The notes under the pieces were generated by a model. It made no database searches. It was not told the DNA's origin and saw only the letters and a program-made list of their open reading frames with translations. The position numbers were made by a program, and so were the translations under genes. DNA of 64,000 bases from Emydura subglobosa (lineage: Eukaryota > Chordata > Testudines > Chelidae): positions 20,903,230-20,967,229 of the forward strand of contig ML679959.1 of assembly GCA_007922225.1 (NCBI GenBank), read 5' to 3'. Positions 21,393 to 33,578 of this stretch are shown in pieces (within the stretch, counting starts at the first letter, position 1; each line of letters opens with the position of its first letter).

Positions 21393-21507
21393 ATCTGTTC
21401 TCACAACAAAACAATGGAGCAAGTACTTCTAGATGCTGGTGTTCTGGAAAGACTAACTTTCAACATACTGGGAGAAAAAGGGACATTATTGTTACTACTC
21501 TTTGATA

Positions 21508-21645
21508 TTTCAACTTTGGGCGTGCCTATTTGTATAGCGTTAGTGCCTTGAGCCCCAGTCATGGATCAGGGCACTGTACAAATATATTACTAGAAGATGG
21601 TCCCTCGCTCCAAGGAGCTTACAATCTAAGTATAAGTTGGGAGGC
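21508..21645 (-). repeat. L2-type LINE 3' end (minus orientation)
   Basis: Reverse complement gives 'cttagattgtaagctccttg', 'atttgtacagtgccctgatc' and 'catgactggggctcaaggca', the recognisable L2 tail order. 5' truncated. Confidence 0.7.
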
Positions 21646-23313
21646 AGCAGGTAGATAAGAGATAGACAGATGGAGAACAAAGTAACAATGAGACAATGTT
21701 GGTCAGCATGCTAACTAGCAGTTGTGCACACAGAGCTGTTAGGAACTGCATAGACTTAACAAAAGAGACATTTCCTGCTCAAAGAGTTTACAGTCAAAGC
21801 AATCAACAGCAGGCAGTTTTGGGGACTACACAAAACAGAAAAAGAGTAGATCCAGAGAAAAAACCACTGCCTTTATGAGACGCAAAGGAGTTTGCAAATC
21901 TGAAGCCTACTGATAGTACAAGGATAGAGCTCTCACTGATATATCAAAAGCTAAGGGATGTTCATACTATTCTCTGTGATTTTAATCATTGCATTCAGGG
22001 AAATCAAAACAATTTTTTTTAAATAAATGGGAGCCATTGAATAAGGTGAAGCACCTATTAGCTGCATTCTAAAATTTCATCAGGGTTCGAGTCTCTCTTT
22101 CCTTTGCCCAGATTAAGCAGTAGCTGCTAAATAGATTTTAACATATATCAGAGATTGCTTGTCAGATACCCCAAAGGTATAAGCTTGATCCATTTTGCAT
22201 TAGCCGGTGTTGCAGCCTCTGCATAACACCTGTAGTGTTTTATATGTACCCACTGCAGATCTGAAACTCTTAACATCTAACAGTTAATATTTAGACTGCT
22301 TTCTCCCTATGCCAGTAAGCCTACATGTTCTTTGGGGAGTTGTTTTTTGTCTTTAAAACAAAATTATAAAGTAATCTCGCAAGTCTGGAAATAAATTCAC
22401 TTCTGGAATAAAACACAGAATCATACTTGGATTATGAGATTTGCCAATCTTTAAAATATGAAATTAATGAAGGGTGGAAGAGGGAGAAGACAACTACACA
22501 CATGGTTGTCCCTCTTCAGTGCACTGTATGGTAAACAGCCTTCCTCTACTGTGTGTACTCAGCCTTAGAGCCCACCTATTAGTGGCCCATTACTTCCTTT
22601 CCACTTATACATCATACAAAGCTATAGCCCTCCTATTCCTGCATCCAGATCTTCTCCAAATGTTAACTTTGAATAAAGAAAAACTACATATGTGCCATCA
22701 AGATCACAGCAACCACCCTTGTCCAACCTCAACCAACAGCCTCAGGCTAGTTCCTCCTCTAGGTAATTTCTGGTGCCTCAATAATTAAAGAACACAATTT
22801 TTAAAGCAAGCTTACACAGTGACGTTTACTACAATGTGTGGCAAATTTCTTCCAGTTTGTACAGTGGCCAATAAAGGATTTTTAATATCATTAAACATTT
22901 ATGTCACAGAAAAGCTCAAGTGCCCACCAGGTTTGGGGCCCTATTGTACTAGGTGTGATACAAAAACATGGCCTGCGAAGTTCTCTCAAAAATCAACAGC
23001 ATCCCACAACCAAAATAACCAGGCTAAGGGGATCCAAGATATTTCAGCTATTTCAAACAATCTTTGAAAATTTTGCTAAACAAACTGTACTGTAGCAAAT
23101 ATTCAGATGAGCCAAACAGATGTGAATATCTGAAAACTGCAGCCTTAAAGTATTTATAAACCCAAGATTTCAAAACCTCATAACCAACTTTCCAAATCAG
23201 GGCATGTGGTGGCAGGGATGCATGTCAAGAATATTTTTTTCTAGTAGGTATTGAAGATTTTTCTCACTTCCAGGATAATGTTTTATTAAAGGAATTCGAA
23301 AACTAAAGGATTT

Positions 23314-23349
<36 letters not shown>

Positions 23350-24776
23350 GGGCTTGTTTTATTATGTGGTTTGTACTAGTCATCACCAGGACTGGGAGCA
23401 TCAAGGAAGTAGGAAAATCCCCCCTTCGTGAGCAGATGTGCCCTCCTGACTACTTTTGGAAGAATTTTATTCTTTCAGTGACTTTAGGTCCTTTTAGATC
23501 ATTGCCCCCAAAGTCTCATATAGCATTTTAGTTTATTCCTGATTTAGAGATATTGGGGTATTAGCATATTGCTGAGTTACTTCTTTCTGTGAAGCAATCA
23601 AGCTCAGGCACACAGGAATCCCTAGGTAGAAAACGCATAAGAGGATCAAACAAGCCTGGATTGGCATCTAATTGCCACTTTGGCTCAATCAAGTTGCTGT
23701 CAGTTTCTCTTTTATTGAGTTTGATACCCGAGAAATTTCCAAACAAGGCAGAAGGAGTCTGCCAAACTCTGATGTATGTCCACACCATGAGTACACTTGC
23801 TGCCCTTTCTAAGAATTGGACAGCATTTGGGAAAGCTAAAAAAACAACTCATTAGAGCACCAGGAGAAAATCCAGTTCTCCTAGGAGACCACCATGCCAT
23901 GTAATAGAAAGGGGCTATTAAACAAAAATCATCAGCTGCAAACACACACAGACAAAGTAATGAACAAAAAATTAGCTTGCAGTTAAGACAATATACATTA
24001 CCACATGTGAATAACTAAACATATGCTTGGGTGGGGGGAGCTTTTGGCCCACAAACTAAGGAGACTACTGAAAAAAAGTCACTGACTATATTTTGGTTTC
24101 ATCAATAAAAAATTTAAAACCATGAAAATGAAAGATTATAGACGTAAAAGCCATGGCCTTAAAAAACAAAAACAGGACAAGTAACCAAAAGTTGAATGAA
24201 AGATGATTAAAAGCACCTTGTATCACAAGGGCAGAAGAGAGATCTTTACAGAATCAGAAAAATCCTTCATGGTGGAGAAACTGGGCAACAAGGAGAGCTA
24301 TTAGTGAAGGGTATACAAAGTGAGAATATAATCAAGAACACACAACCTTTTTCAATTTGATCATCTCTGGGATAAAGAGATGATTATGTCTATGGGCTGA
24401 CCCAATTCCCCTTGAAAAACTCCCATGATTACACTTCAGCTTGGATCAGGCTGCACGTGTTTTCATTCACTTATTCAGAAAAATAAATACAACATGCCTA
24501 AAGAGAGGCTGAGTTCCATAAGTGCTTTCCTACAAAGATCAGAGCCACTCTTGCACCACCCTTCACTCTCCAACCCTCCTCCATACACACTATGGTGTTC
24601 TGTGGCTTCTTCTCTCAAGGATCCTTTTCCCGAAGTGTGGCCAGTTTAAACCTTGGAGAGGCACTCCTGGCTCACCCAGATATGAACACCTACACATATG
24701 AAACCAGACAGTCTATAAAATATTTCCCTCTATTCCAGTCTTAACCAGATCATTAAAAGTTTATATAGTATCCTTC
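21646..24776. other. Non-coding stretch
   Basis: No gene recognised. A pure T run of about 27 bases lies at 23318-23344; it is not attached to any recognisable processed copy. Frames such as 22474-22788 and 23589-23855 have no domain and no splice context. Confidence 0.5.
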
Positions 24777-24872
24777 CATATTAGATTTTAAGCTCCTTTA
24801 GGACCAGGACCCTGTTCTGTGTATGTTTGAACAGAAGGCTATAGAAATCTAGGGTGCAACATGAATGTTAAA
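24777..24872 (+). repeat. L2-type LINE tail fragment
   Basis: Reads 'atattagattttaagctcct', 'aggaccaggaccctgttctg' and 'gtatgtttgaacag', matching the tail at 2030 and 33440. Confidence 0.55.
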
Positions 24873-25814
24873 AAAAACCAAATCAGAATAATAATGTGTT
24901 TCTAATTGCTTCCACAATGGTCAAACACAATGAGAACTACTGAGGAAGAAGGACTTTGGGTAAAGGAAACAAATCTATCTCCAAAGTTATCTACAACTCA
25001 TTCTATAAAGGAATCTCCAACTATTTCTGCTGGAAAACAAAGAATTGAGGGGGGGAGAAGGGCACTATTTTATTAGAAAGGAGCTATGTAAATCACAAAC
25101 CTTTGTGATTTTATTTTCTAAAACCACACATCTGCTGGTAGAGAGACCCTATATTTCAAAGTCAAGAGAAATGTAATGGAAAGTTTATTTTTAACTGTAT
25201 GGTTCTAAAAGGGGATAACAAGTCTATTATTATCATACTACAATGATAATTAGCAATAAAAATCACTCTCTTCTTTCTTGGTTCCTGTTTCTTTGATGAG
25301 TAAAAAGAAATTCTGTCACCCAATGCACCGTTTATTTAACGCTCAGATTTTATGAACTGCAGTTTTCGTCTAATGCAAAACAACAGAAATGTTGATGACC
25401 AATTATTTAACAATCATAATTCAAGCTGAAATTTTACACTACTACACACATTGCCATGACCACCACATTATTTGTGTGAAAATCCAATTGCAGCAATCCA
25501 TACAAATGAACATGCTGCATTAAGTTTACAATTAAAAATCTGTTCTGACTGGACACAAAAGGAGATCTCGTAATGGTTATGTCATTACAGCATATTTTCA
25601 GCTATTTTGTACCTGTAACATTCTCACATAAAACTGCTTGAATAATTATCCCAAAGAATACTTAGATTAATATTGGTAGCTCCTTTCACTCTAATTGGAG
25701 CTGATTTCAAGTACTAGAGTTTGCGTTTTAAAAACTGTAAGTTTTAAATAAGCAGAAAAAAAAATAAAGGCAATTTGAAAGCCATTTTAGTAGGCAATTT
25801 TGTTGCAAAGTTTA
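24873..25814. other. Non-coding AT-rich stretch
   Basis: No gene or repeat recognised. Confidence 0.5.
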
Positions 25815-25992
25815 CTGATAGACAGACCAAAGTTTTCAGAAGTGACTAGTGGTTTTTAGTGCCCAATTTTGAAACACCTTAAAGGAGCTAGGTGGCTCTG
25901 GCTCAGCACTTTCTGAAAATCAAGACCCTATAAAACATTTCTCAGGTTGGGAACCCAATCAATAGTCTCTTTTGAAAATGTAGGCCATACAT
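25815..25992. repeat. Dispersed reptile repeat with partial palindrome
   Basis: Lines 'aaagttttcagaagtgacta', 'ggctctggctcagcactttc' and 'tgaaaatcaagaccctataa' resemble a repeat built around 'gctcagcacttctgaaaatc'. Related copies lie at 34845-34930 and 53815-53925. Confidence 0.45.
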
Positions 25993-26084
25993 TTTTATTA
26001 AAAACACTTTACACACAAAGTATGTGCGTGCGTATGTCTAACATATATGCACAGAGACAAGGCGGGTGACAAAATACCATTACT

Positions 26085-26197
26085 GGACCAACTTCTATTG
26101 GAGAAAGAGACCAATTTTTGAGCTACACAGAGTCAGATCTGAGGAAGAGCTCTGTGTAGCTCAAAAGCTTGTCTCTTTCACCAACAGAAGTTGGTTC
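26085..26197. mobile_element. Palindromic hairpin element
   Basis: Two arms of about 48 bp (26085-26132 and 26150-26197) are inverted copies: 'gaccaacttctattgg' pairs with 'ccaacagaagttggttc', and 'ttttgagctacacagag' with 'ctctgtgtagctcaaaa'. The same sequence is widespread in reptile and bird genomes. It encodes nothing. Confidence 0.75.
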
Positions 26198-26784
26198 AGT
26201 TTGGTCCCAGATAATAGAGAGACAACAACACTGCAAGCAATATAAATAAAGACTTGCATTTCACTGAAGAAGAAAACGAAAAGAAATTATAGCGTGTTTC
26301 AGCCACAGTTTTAATGGAAAAAAAAGTAAATTGTTTACCAAAATGCTAACATTTTAATATTAAAAATAATTTCATGTTTGAATATTTTATAGTCCTATTT
26401 ACTCATACTAAAGACAATGCTAAAACAACTGCTTTCTGTATATTTATTTGATCTGTCAACCCACATATAAACAGGAAATTGTTATGGTTTCAGAAGGTCT
26501 ACACTAAACACAAAAATTATAACTGAAATATAAAGAACTCACATTATGTAATAAGTTTATAGCTGAAAAAAATGAATACTACGTTGGGCCCAAGACAAAG
26601 AAATACCACATTTCTTTCACACCATCTGCCTAAAAACCACAGACTACAAACAATAAACTACACTATTCAGCAGAAATTATGCATTATTTGAACCAGCTAC
26701 TGGTTTTTAACTAGAGGTGGTTTCTCCAGGCCAAGGTTTCTATCTTTCTATCAATCTAATTTTATGTTATGTACTTATATGGCC

Positions 26785-27105
26785 CTCATTATCTAGTATC
26801 TAAGTGCTTAACAAGCTTTAATTTACCTTTATTTATCTTCACAACAACCCTGTGAGGTATGAAAGTACATTATCCCCATTTTATAGATGGGGAACTGAGG
26901 CACAGGAAGACTAAGGCCTGGATTAAAGGTATTTAGGCATTGCAATGCCTAATTGACTTATGCTGAATGGAGCAATGCCTAAATACATTTAAAAATCTGA
27001 GCCTGAGTAATTTGTCCAAAGTTACATAGGAAGCCAATGACAAAGGCTGGAATTGAACTCAGGTCTCCCAAGTAGCAGGCCAGTAACCTACCCACGGGAC
27101 TATTC
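26785..27105 (-). repeat. MIR (CORE-SINE), interrupted by a small palindrome
   Basis: Reads on the plus strand 'cacaacaaccctgtgaggta', 'tatccccattttatagatgg' and 'ggaactgaggcacagg', then, after an interruption, 'aatttgtccaaagttacata', 'aggctggaattgaactcagg' and 'tctcccaagtagcaggcc'. This is the standard MIR order in reverse. The interruption at about 26917-27005 is itself a hairpin. Confidence 0.85.
26917..27005. mobile_element. Hairpin element inserted in MIR
   Basis: Arms 'aggtatttaggcattgc' (26927-26943) and 'gcaatgcctaaatacattt' (26972-26990) are inverted copies around a short loop. The sequence separates two parts of one MIR copy, so it arrived after the MIR. Confidence 0.7.
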
Positions 27106-29430
27106 TTTCTTGCATTTAAGACAATCTACAATAGAATTTGCCCTTCTGCTGACCATGCTATACCTGACACGTAGTAAAGCAGAGGACTTCAGCTTCCAGA
27201 GCTGTCAAATGCAACATTTTTCCTCTGTACCAAATTCTCAAAAATGTATCTAATTAAAAAAAAAAAGAAAAGAAAGAAAACACATGGGAATTTCAAATTT
27301 AGTGTCAATGGAAAAGAAAGAATGTTGTCACAAAATAATGAGCTCCTGCTGCTACATAAGTGACATGGAAAAAGAAACAGCCATTTATAGAAAACAAATG
27401 GTGAAGCAAAGCTGAGGTGTTAGTTTTCAAAGCAGTAGACATTGATCCTGTGACAATACTCTATTCCAATTATTTTGTTTTTTCATACTAATAATGGTGT
27501 AGATTTCATCACTTCATCTAAAGGGATAGGGTTCAGCAGAGTGACAGCTGTTCACTACATCCTTGTTGACATGCAGCATTCTGATTAGCCTAAGCACAAA
27601 ATAAGTCTCTTTTCTAACTCAGAAACCAGCTTACCACAAAAAGTAGGTTTCAAAAAAGCATCCTGTATTTTCATAAACAGGACTAAGCAAAAAAATGGTT
27701 TAAATAAATGCTACCATTGAACAGGGATCCTGCAATCCAACAAAATGGCAGATATAAATTGGATGCAACAAGCCATAATACAAGGTGTGACTTATTAGCC
27801 AATTATAAGATGAGCTTTCAGAACAACTTTGCTATTGAGTCCCATTGCAGCAAGAGTGGCTTTCCTTTAAACCACTAATGGGAATACCAATACTTCAAAG
27901 AGAGGTGCCTGGGGTTAATGGGTGGTTTGCTCCACTTACTTGACACATGACACACAACTTTAGAGGTGTCTTAATTGTGACTAGGGAAAGTGTTTTTATG
28001 ATGCTACAGTTAAATAGCAGTATTACACAATCTGGAACCTCCTTTTACGCAGTTAAATCTCATTACAATAATAAATGAAAACCTACATCAACATGCCACA
28101 TTCCAATAACTCACTAGCTTCAAAGTTATAATAAAGGACTTTCTATAGCTATTTAACTCTTTCCCTTTTTGTTAAATGTTGTTCCCACCAATCTGCCCCC
28201 AACCCCATTTGCATAATTTGCTCCCATTCTCTGCTCAAGACCACTCCTGCGGCTTTTGCAAGTGGCTCATACATACGTGGAGATGTCCACTACTACTAGT
28301 ACACACCATTGGGCTTTATTACTTATTTAACACTTAAATGAACATTCCTTCATCCTCCTGCAGATCATCCCTCAACCACACAGGGATTCTTCATGATTCT
28401 CCACACTCCCATGCTATCGTGACTGTGCCCCTATATTATAGAGGGTTTTATGGCAACATAGAAGCAGCTTGATAATAATTAAGATTTTCCTACCCCCCAA
28501 CCACATGGATGAGATTTTGGGGAGGTGGAGAATGAAAGAAGCAGATAAATAAATTAAGTCTCATTAAAGAAGAAATAGTGATGTGGGGAGGACCACACAA
28601 GAACACATGAAAGATGCAGCATCCCCTGCACTGAAAGACAGAGATCCTTAAGTGAACCTGAAAACCCATCCCTGAGCAACCCTTGGGTCTTCCAGGCAAT
28701 AAAACTATTTCCACCAGGAATGTGGGAAGACAAAGGAGAAACAGAAGAAGCTCTTCTTCTCAGAGTCATACAAGATGACAACAGATGCAAAGTGCACAGA
28801 CTGTGCCAAATAGTGTTAACCCAAAATTGAGCCCTATGCTAAACATACAAGCAGTGTTGAAATAGTTGATGCTGGGACACAACTCCCTCTATTGCCCAGG
28901 AATTGGATGCTGGTATACTTGACAATGAGGTGATGAAGAGAAAAGCCTGGCACAGCCAGCACAGAGGTATCAAACACAAAGAACACAGACTCCAGAACAC
29001 CTGACAGCTGGTGGGCCCCAAATCTATCACTTTCGATCCCAAAGCAGCTGACATCAAAATGGACTGTGTTGAGGCATTCCATGCTAAGGTGCTGGCAAGA
29101 GAAGACACTTAAGTCAATAGCATCAAGGGAGGCTCAGGTATGCTGACTCAGCCTCTTGACACTGATGTTATCAAGGGGAACTATGAGTATCATGATTCCA
29201 TTTCTTCTTTTTTCCCCCCTCAACTCTGAGGAAGAAGAGTGTTGCCAAGAAACAGAGACTGAGACCACAAGGGACCTGCTACAAGAGCTTGAGACCATGG
29301 ATGAGACGATTCTCAGTGCAGGAGCCAAGCCCTTCTGGCTCACGTTGATATTCCTTGTGGGATGTGACTGCCATATTAAAGGAAGAGAATGGGTTAGCCT
29401 GACTCTTGACTTCAGACCCAATGGCAGAGG
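27106..29430. other. Non-coding stretch, purpose unknown
   Basis: No known gene. The interval 28560-29440 is less AT-rich and has overlapping frames of 80-100 codons on both strands, none of which I can assign. It lies directly before the LTR at 29434, so it might be decayed internal sequence of the same element, but no gag, pol or env line is visible. Confidence 0.35.
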
Positions 29431-29433
29431 ATG

Positions 29434-29960
29434 ACTTAGCAAGTATATTTGATTTATGTATGGTTATGAACTGGGTGAAACCTTGTTATGAATGGAGCTA
29501 AAACCTCATTGAGATTGATAGGTGTGAACTCACTCTTCAGTTAACATCACTGGAAACACAAGCCCCCACCTAAAACAAAAAGGTGTGAGAGACCCTGTCC
29601 CAGGAACTTTCGGCTGAGTATCGTTTTGGGTAGTAGTGTTCCTATATAAGGGAAAAGAAATCACACAGAAACTGAGGACAGGCAAGAACAGAAAGAAAGA
29701 GAGACAAGAAAGCCAAATGGGAGTTTGTGAACATAGTCTGCTTAGAAAAAGCTAGAAAGCAAGCTTTTGGGTCTGGTTTTGGCTAAAGAGGCTTGAGTGC
29801 TGTAAGCTTGTGTTCTTGGTTCCTTCTACTTTCAGAGACACAGGACTTTGTACATGTCTTGCAAATAAGACTGAATTTAAAAAAAAAAAATTACCAGATT
29901 CCATCCATTTCTACTTCCAACTGGAACATTGATCCCCAGGACCCCACTTTGCCTAGATGC
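29434..29960 (+). mobile_element. Probable solo LTR of an endogenous retrovirus or related LTR element
   Basis: A regulatory-like block with a TATA box (29643-29651, TATATAAGG), a purine-rich transcribed region, 'gttccttctactttcagaga', 'ggactttgtacatgtcttgc', an AATAAG-type polyadenylation signal at about 29864, and the tail 'taccagattccatccatttc' then 'caactggaacattgatcccc'. I recall this as an LTR of a turtle retrovirus-like family. No viral coding sequence is attached on the downstream side. Ends are not defined to the base. Confidence 0.5.
29643..29651 (+). promoter_or_regulatory. LTR TATA box
   Basis: TATATAAGG about 210 bp inside the presumed LTR and about 220 bp before the AATAAG-type signal, the layout expected for a retroviral LTR. 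Confidence 0.5.
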
Positions 29961-30004
29961 TTGGGTTGAAAAGGGGCAACAGTATATTTACATCTACACA
30001 CGCA

Positions 30005-30292
30005 CTAAATGGCTAGAACTATACAGGGTTCAAAAACAAACTAGATAAGTTCATGGAGGATAGGTCCATCACTGGCTATAAGCCAAGATGGTCAGGGATG
30101 CAACCTCATGCTCTGGGTGTCCCTAGCCTCTGATTGCCAGAAGCTGGGAGTGGATGACAGAGGATCCATCAGTCCCTCTGAAGCACCCAGCAATGGACTC
30201 TGTTGGAAGACAGGATACTAGATGGACCATTGGTCAGGGCTAGATGGACCATTGGTCTTGACCCAGTATGTCTGTTCTTATGTTCTTAGCTT
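30005..30292 (+). mobile_element. CR1 LINE 3' end
   Basis: Shows the typical CR1 3' untranslated line order: 'agataagttcatggaggata', 'ggtccatcactggctataag', 'ccagaagctgggagtggatg', 'gacaggatactagatggacc' and a terminal 'tctgttcttatgttctta'. Near the end a 23-bp segment 'gctagatggaccattggtc' is duplicated in tandem (30210-30260). 5' truncated. Confidence 0.85.
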
Positions 30293-30419
30293 TCCCAAAA
30301 GGAAAAAAGTTGTTGACAGAGTAGCAGGCAGACTCCACTGAGTTCCTGCTCACTGCCTATGGTGGTCAGAAGGAATACATGGCTGTGATCCCATGTTATA
30401 GGCAAGGCAGATGGCACCA

Positions 30420-30775
30420 TCTATGATTAGTGTTGCTCAACACGTCCTTTAAGATCCTGTTTTCAGTTGCTTATAACTTTGCAAAACTTTAACTGTTTGG
30501 GCTAAATTTTCTAAGTTGGGTGTCTGCCTCAAGCTGGTTTTTTAAAATTTCCTCCAGAACAGCTATTTCTGAGAACAAGACTAGGGAAAAATATGTTGTT
30601 TTGTCCGTGTTAAAAAATTCTAGGACTAGAACTTTTCAAAGAAGAAGTCACTACACTTTGGAACAGGGACTTAAAATTTGGCAGGCAGGTTTGCCTTTGT
30701 GCCTTTTGCCATCCCTGTGAAAATCTGCCCAAATCTCATGCAACCTTAATTCTGACATTTTCTAACTTTGCAACA
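30420..30775 (+). repeat. Dispersed repeat, copy 1
   Basis: Aligns by eye along its length with the reverse complement of 40525-40830: 'actgtttgggctaaattttc', 'aagttgggtgtctgcctcaa', 'ggaaaaatatgttgttttgt', 'aaaaaattctagg' and 'catccctgtgaaaatctgcc'. Not assignable to a named family. Confidence 0.65.
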
Positions 30776-32384
30776 TTAATAATGTTCTTTGACTGTAGTT
30801 GTTTGTGTGTAATATATAGCGTCGGATGGGTACCAGGACATTGGCATGAGCAAGCCCAATGGATACTGCTACTCAAAAGTTCTGAGTTGTGAATGTCCAC
30901 AGCATGCACAGAATCTTCAGCTAGGAACCAAGAAGACAATCCTCTAAGAAGAATTGAAAGCTATGGCTAAGATAGCATTAGTTACTTGGCCTAATCACAC
31001 ACATATTATTGCATACATTTTACAACAGATTTAGCAATACCAGGGGAACCAAGTTATGATTGCAGTAGGAATTTTTGTTGGTAGCCATGAAAATTCCTTG
31101 AATTTTGTCCGTTTAAATTCCATAATCATAAGACTGCATTAACAGAAATCTATTGCAATTGATTTCTTTGTGTTTTCTGATAAGGCATGTGAGATTTTAG
31201 TAATTACACTGTCAAGTAAACACCACCAGACAGGTTTATCTGAATGTTCACGAATACACAAAGGGGGACACAGAAATAAACACAAATGCATTTATTTCAA
31301 CATTCAAAGACCTTTTTTTTTCCTTTTTTTAAAATAAATACACACACACAACCTAGAACACAAAGCACTGCTACAAATTTAATGGAAAATTACAAACTGG
31401 GCATGTACAACAGTCTGTTTGTGAACACAAGTTTCTAAGCCAATCTTTGCAAATCTGTCCAAGGTACTTGATCACACAAAAAACGTATGTATAAAGTCTA
31501 AAGTTTTAAAATAAGTGTTTTAGTTTAGGAAAGTAGCAGATACATGTATTGGCATTGTAAAAAAAATGTATTGGGAGCATAAAAAACAGTCCTTCTCTGC
31601 TTACCTCACCTACATTCACAGAGAATTCAAAAATTAACTTAAACTAGTTTTACCAAAGCACCCACATGCAGACTTTTGGCAGGAAACAGAACTACTAACA
31701 ACTACACAAAAAGCAAGTTTGAGTTAAATTGTAAACCTGAGGGGATAAAAAGAAGAGGAAAATTTCTAATGTAAGCATCTTGGAAAATTAAACTATAGCG
31801 CTGCCATCACACCCCTAGAAACCACTCAAAATTTCCTGCAATCCAAGATGTTTTAAAGGAATTATGTCAGATAATTTAAGACCAAACAGTGACAAAGCAC
31901 TAAAATTGTCCTGCTTTGCTGGGAATATTTTTCAAAATTGAAAAATCTACTATAAATATTTTTGAAGTACATGACACATTGACAGCATGTTTGTTCAATT
32001 TACAGATACCACCATACCTTGCTCTCTCTTCTTTTTAATTATACTTATGGTTACTACAAATTTCTTCCCTCCAGCAAAACTGAATCTCTTAACATAAATT
32101 ATAAACCAGTGCGTCAAGGATTAATGCTTTGAAACAGATACTTCTACATATACCTATGCATACCTTGTGTTGATCAAAGCATACTCCACTAGAATAATGG
32201 TGCCTTTGGAAGGGAAAGGCCCATTAAAGTAAGTGCTTGGAGTGCTGGCTATTATGCACTCCAAGCTCCCCCTTTAATTTTGGTATGCATTGCCACTCAC
32301 CTCCCACTGATGTCAATAATGGAACAGCCATACTTAAATAAAAAAATCCCTGGCAGGGCTGCAAGCAGACCTCGGTCAGGTGAC
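30776..32384. other. Non-coding AT-rich stretch
   Basis: No gene or repeat recognised. It contains T-rich and A-rich tracts around 31312-31345 and a short CA run near 31340. Confidence 0.5.
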
Positions 32385-32530
32385 TCAGACTTGCAGGACT
32401 CAAACCCAAATGTCTACACTGCACTTTTATAGTCTCACAGCCCAAGCCCCATGAGCCCAAGTCAACTGACCCAGGCTCTGAGACTCGGCGCCACTGTTTT
32501 TTTTTATCACAGTGTAAACATACACTAAGA
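32385..32530. mobile_element. Palindromic MITE fragment
   Basis: Lines 'atgtctacactgcacttttat', shortened here, then 'agcccaagtcaactgaccca' and 'atcacagtgtaaacatacac' form a partial inverted arrangement of the same element as 5525-5690. Confidence 0.55.
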
Positions 32531-32699
32531 GTCATGCAGCTAAGACTGTATGTTCTGAAAGTTTACTCCTCTAATGTTCACAGAGGAGGGAGGACAACTT
32601 TGGTTCTGGATCTCCTGGAGCCCTTGAAGTATGCGCTCAGGGGGCTCCTTATATCTGGGGGCAAGTGGCAATAAAATAGTTGAAGGTTTTCTCCGCCTT

Positions 32700-33085
32700 A
32701 AGAGGGTTCTATTAAGACCAGAAGGGACCAGTACCACCATCTAGTTTGACCTCCTGTGTAATACAGGCAATATAATTTCACTCAGTAATCCCTGCATCAA
32801 GTCCACATCTTTTAGTTAAACCACAGCATAGTCTTTAAAAAGACATCCAGTCTTAATTTTCAGATTTAAGTGATTGAGAATCCACCACGTTGTTGTAAAT
32901 TGTTTTAACATATAATTACCCTCACTATTAAAAATGTGCACCTTATCTCTAGCTTGAATTTACCTAATTTCAACTTCTGGCCACTGAATCATGTTATGCC
33001 TTTGTCTGATAGATAACTATCAGAAAGATAGATAAAGATAGATAGATAACTATCAGAAATCTTCTCCCATTCAGGGTCCTGTTTA
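32700..33085 (-). mobile_element. CR1 LINE 3' end (minus orientation)
   Basis: Plus-strand lines 'accagaagggaccagtacca', 'tctagtttgacctcctgtgt', 'cactgaatcatgttatgcct' and 'tttgtctgatagataactat' match a CR1 3' end in reverse. A local expansion of 'agatagata' units at about 33008-33057 duplicates the 'gataactatcagaa' line. Confidence 0.8.
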
Positions 33086-33578
33086 GTTCAGCTCACTGTT
33101 TCCCTTCCTCTTCTCCTGTAAGGACTCCATGGCTTATCCCGGTCCAACCTATCATCTCTCATTCATTATCAAGATGTCGACTCCTGCCTCCAACTGGCCC
33201 ATGTTGTCAGCCTCGATCTCCCACCTATTACATTTTTAAACAAGCACTTTAGTGGTTTCTCCTATACTGCCCCACAAAGCTACCTCATTATCCTTCTTCA
33301 AAACTTTCTTAAAACTCTCCTTTGTCATGATGTCTACAAAAAAAATTGACAATGGTTAGGCCACTGGTGCATTAATACCACAGCCTATGATGCTGACCAA
33401 TATGGCCTTATTATTTCCTTGTACTCTCCCATCTGAATGTCTGTCTTCATAGGTTGTCTCTTGTCTTATACTTAGATTGTAAGTTCTTTGGGGGCAAGGG
33501 CCGTCTTTTATTCTGTGTTTGTACAGTGCTAACACAATGAGGTGCTAGAGTCTCAGTAGCTGTCCTGGGGCAAGTATT
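33086..33578 (+). mobile_element. L2 LINE 3' end
   Basis: The longest L2 tail in the window. A pyrimidine-rich body ('catcttcaaaactttcttaa'-type lines near 33295) leads to 'cttagattgtaagttctttg', 'gggcaagggccgtcttttat', 'ctgtgtttgtacagtgct' and 'acacaatgaggtgctagag'. 5' truncated. Confidence 0.65.

Noticed and set aside
23318..23344. T27 run as poly(A) tail of a processed pseudogene on the minus strand
   Set aside because: No cDNA-like or coding sequence adjoins it and no flanking duplication was seen.
29434..29960. A complete endogenous retrovirus
   Set aside because: Only one LTR-like block is visible and no gag, pol or env line flanks it.
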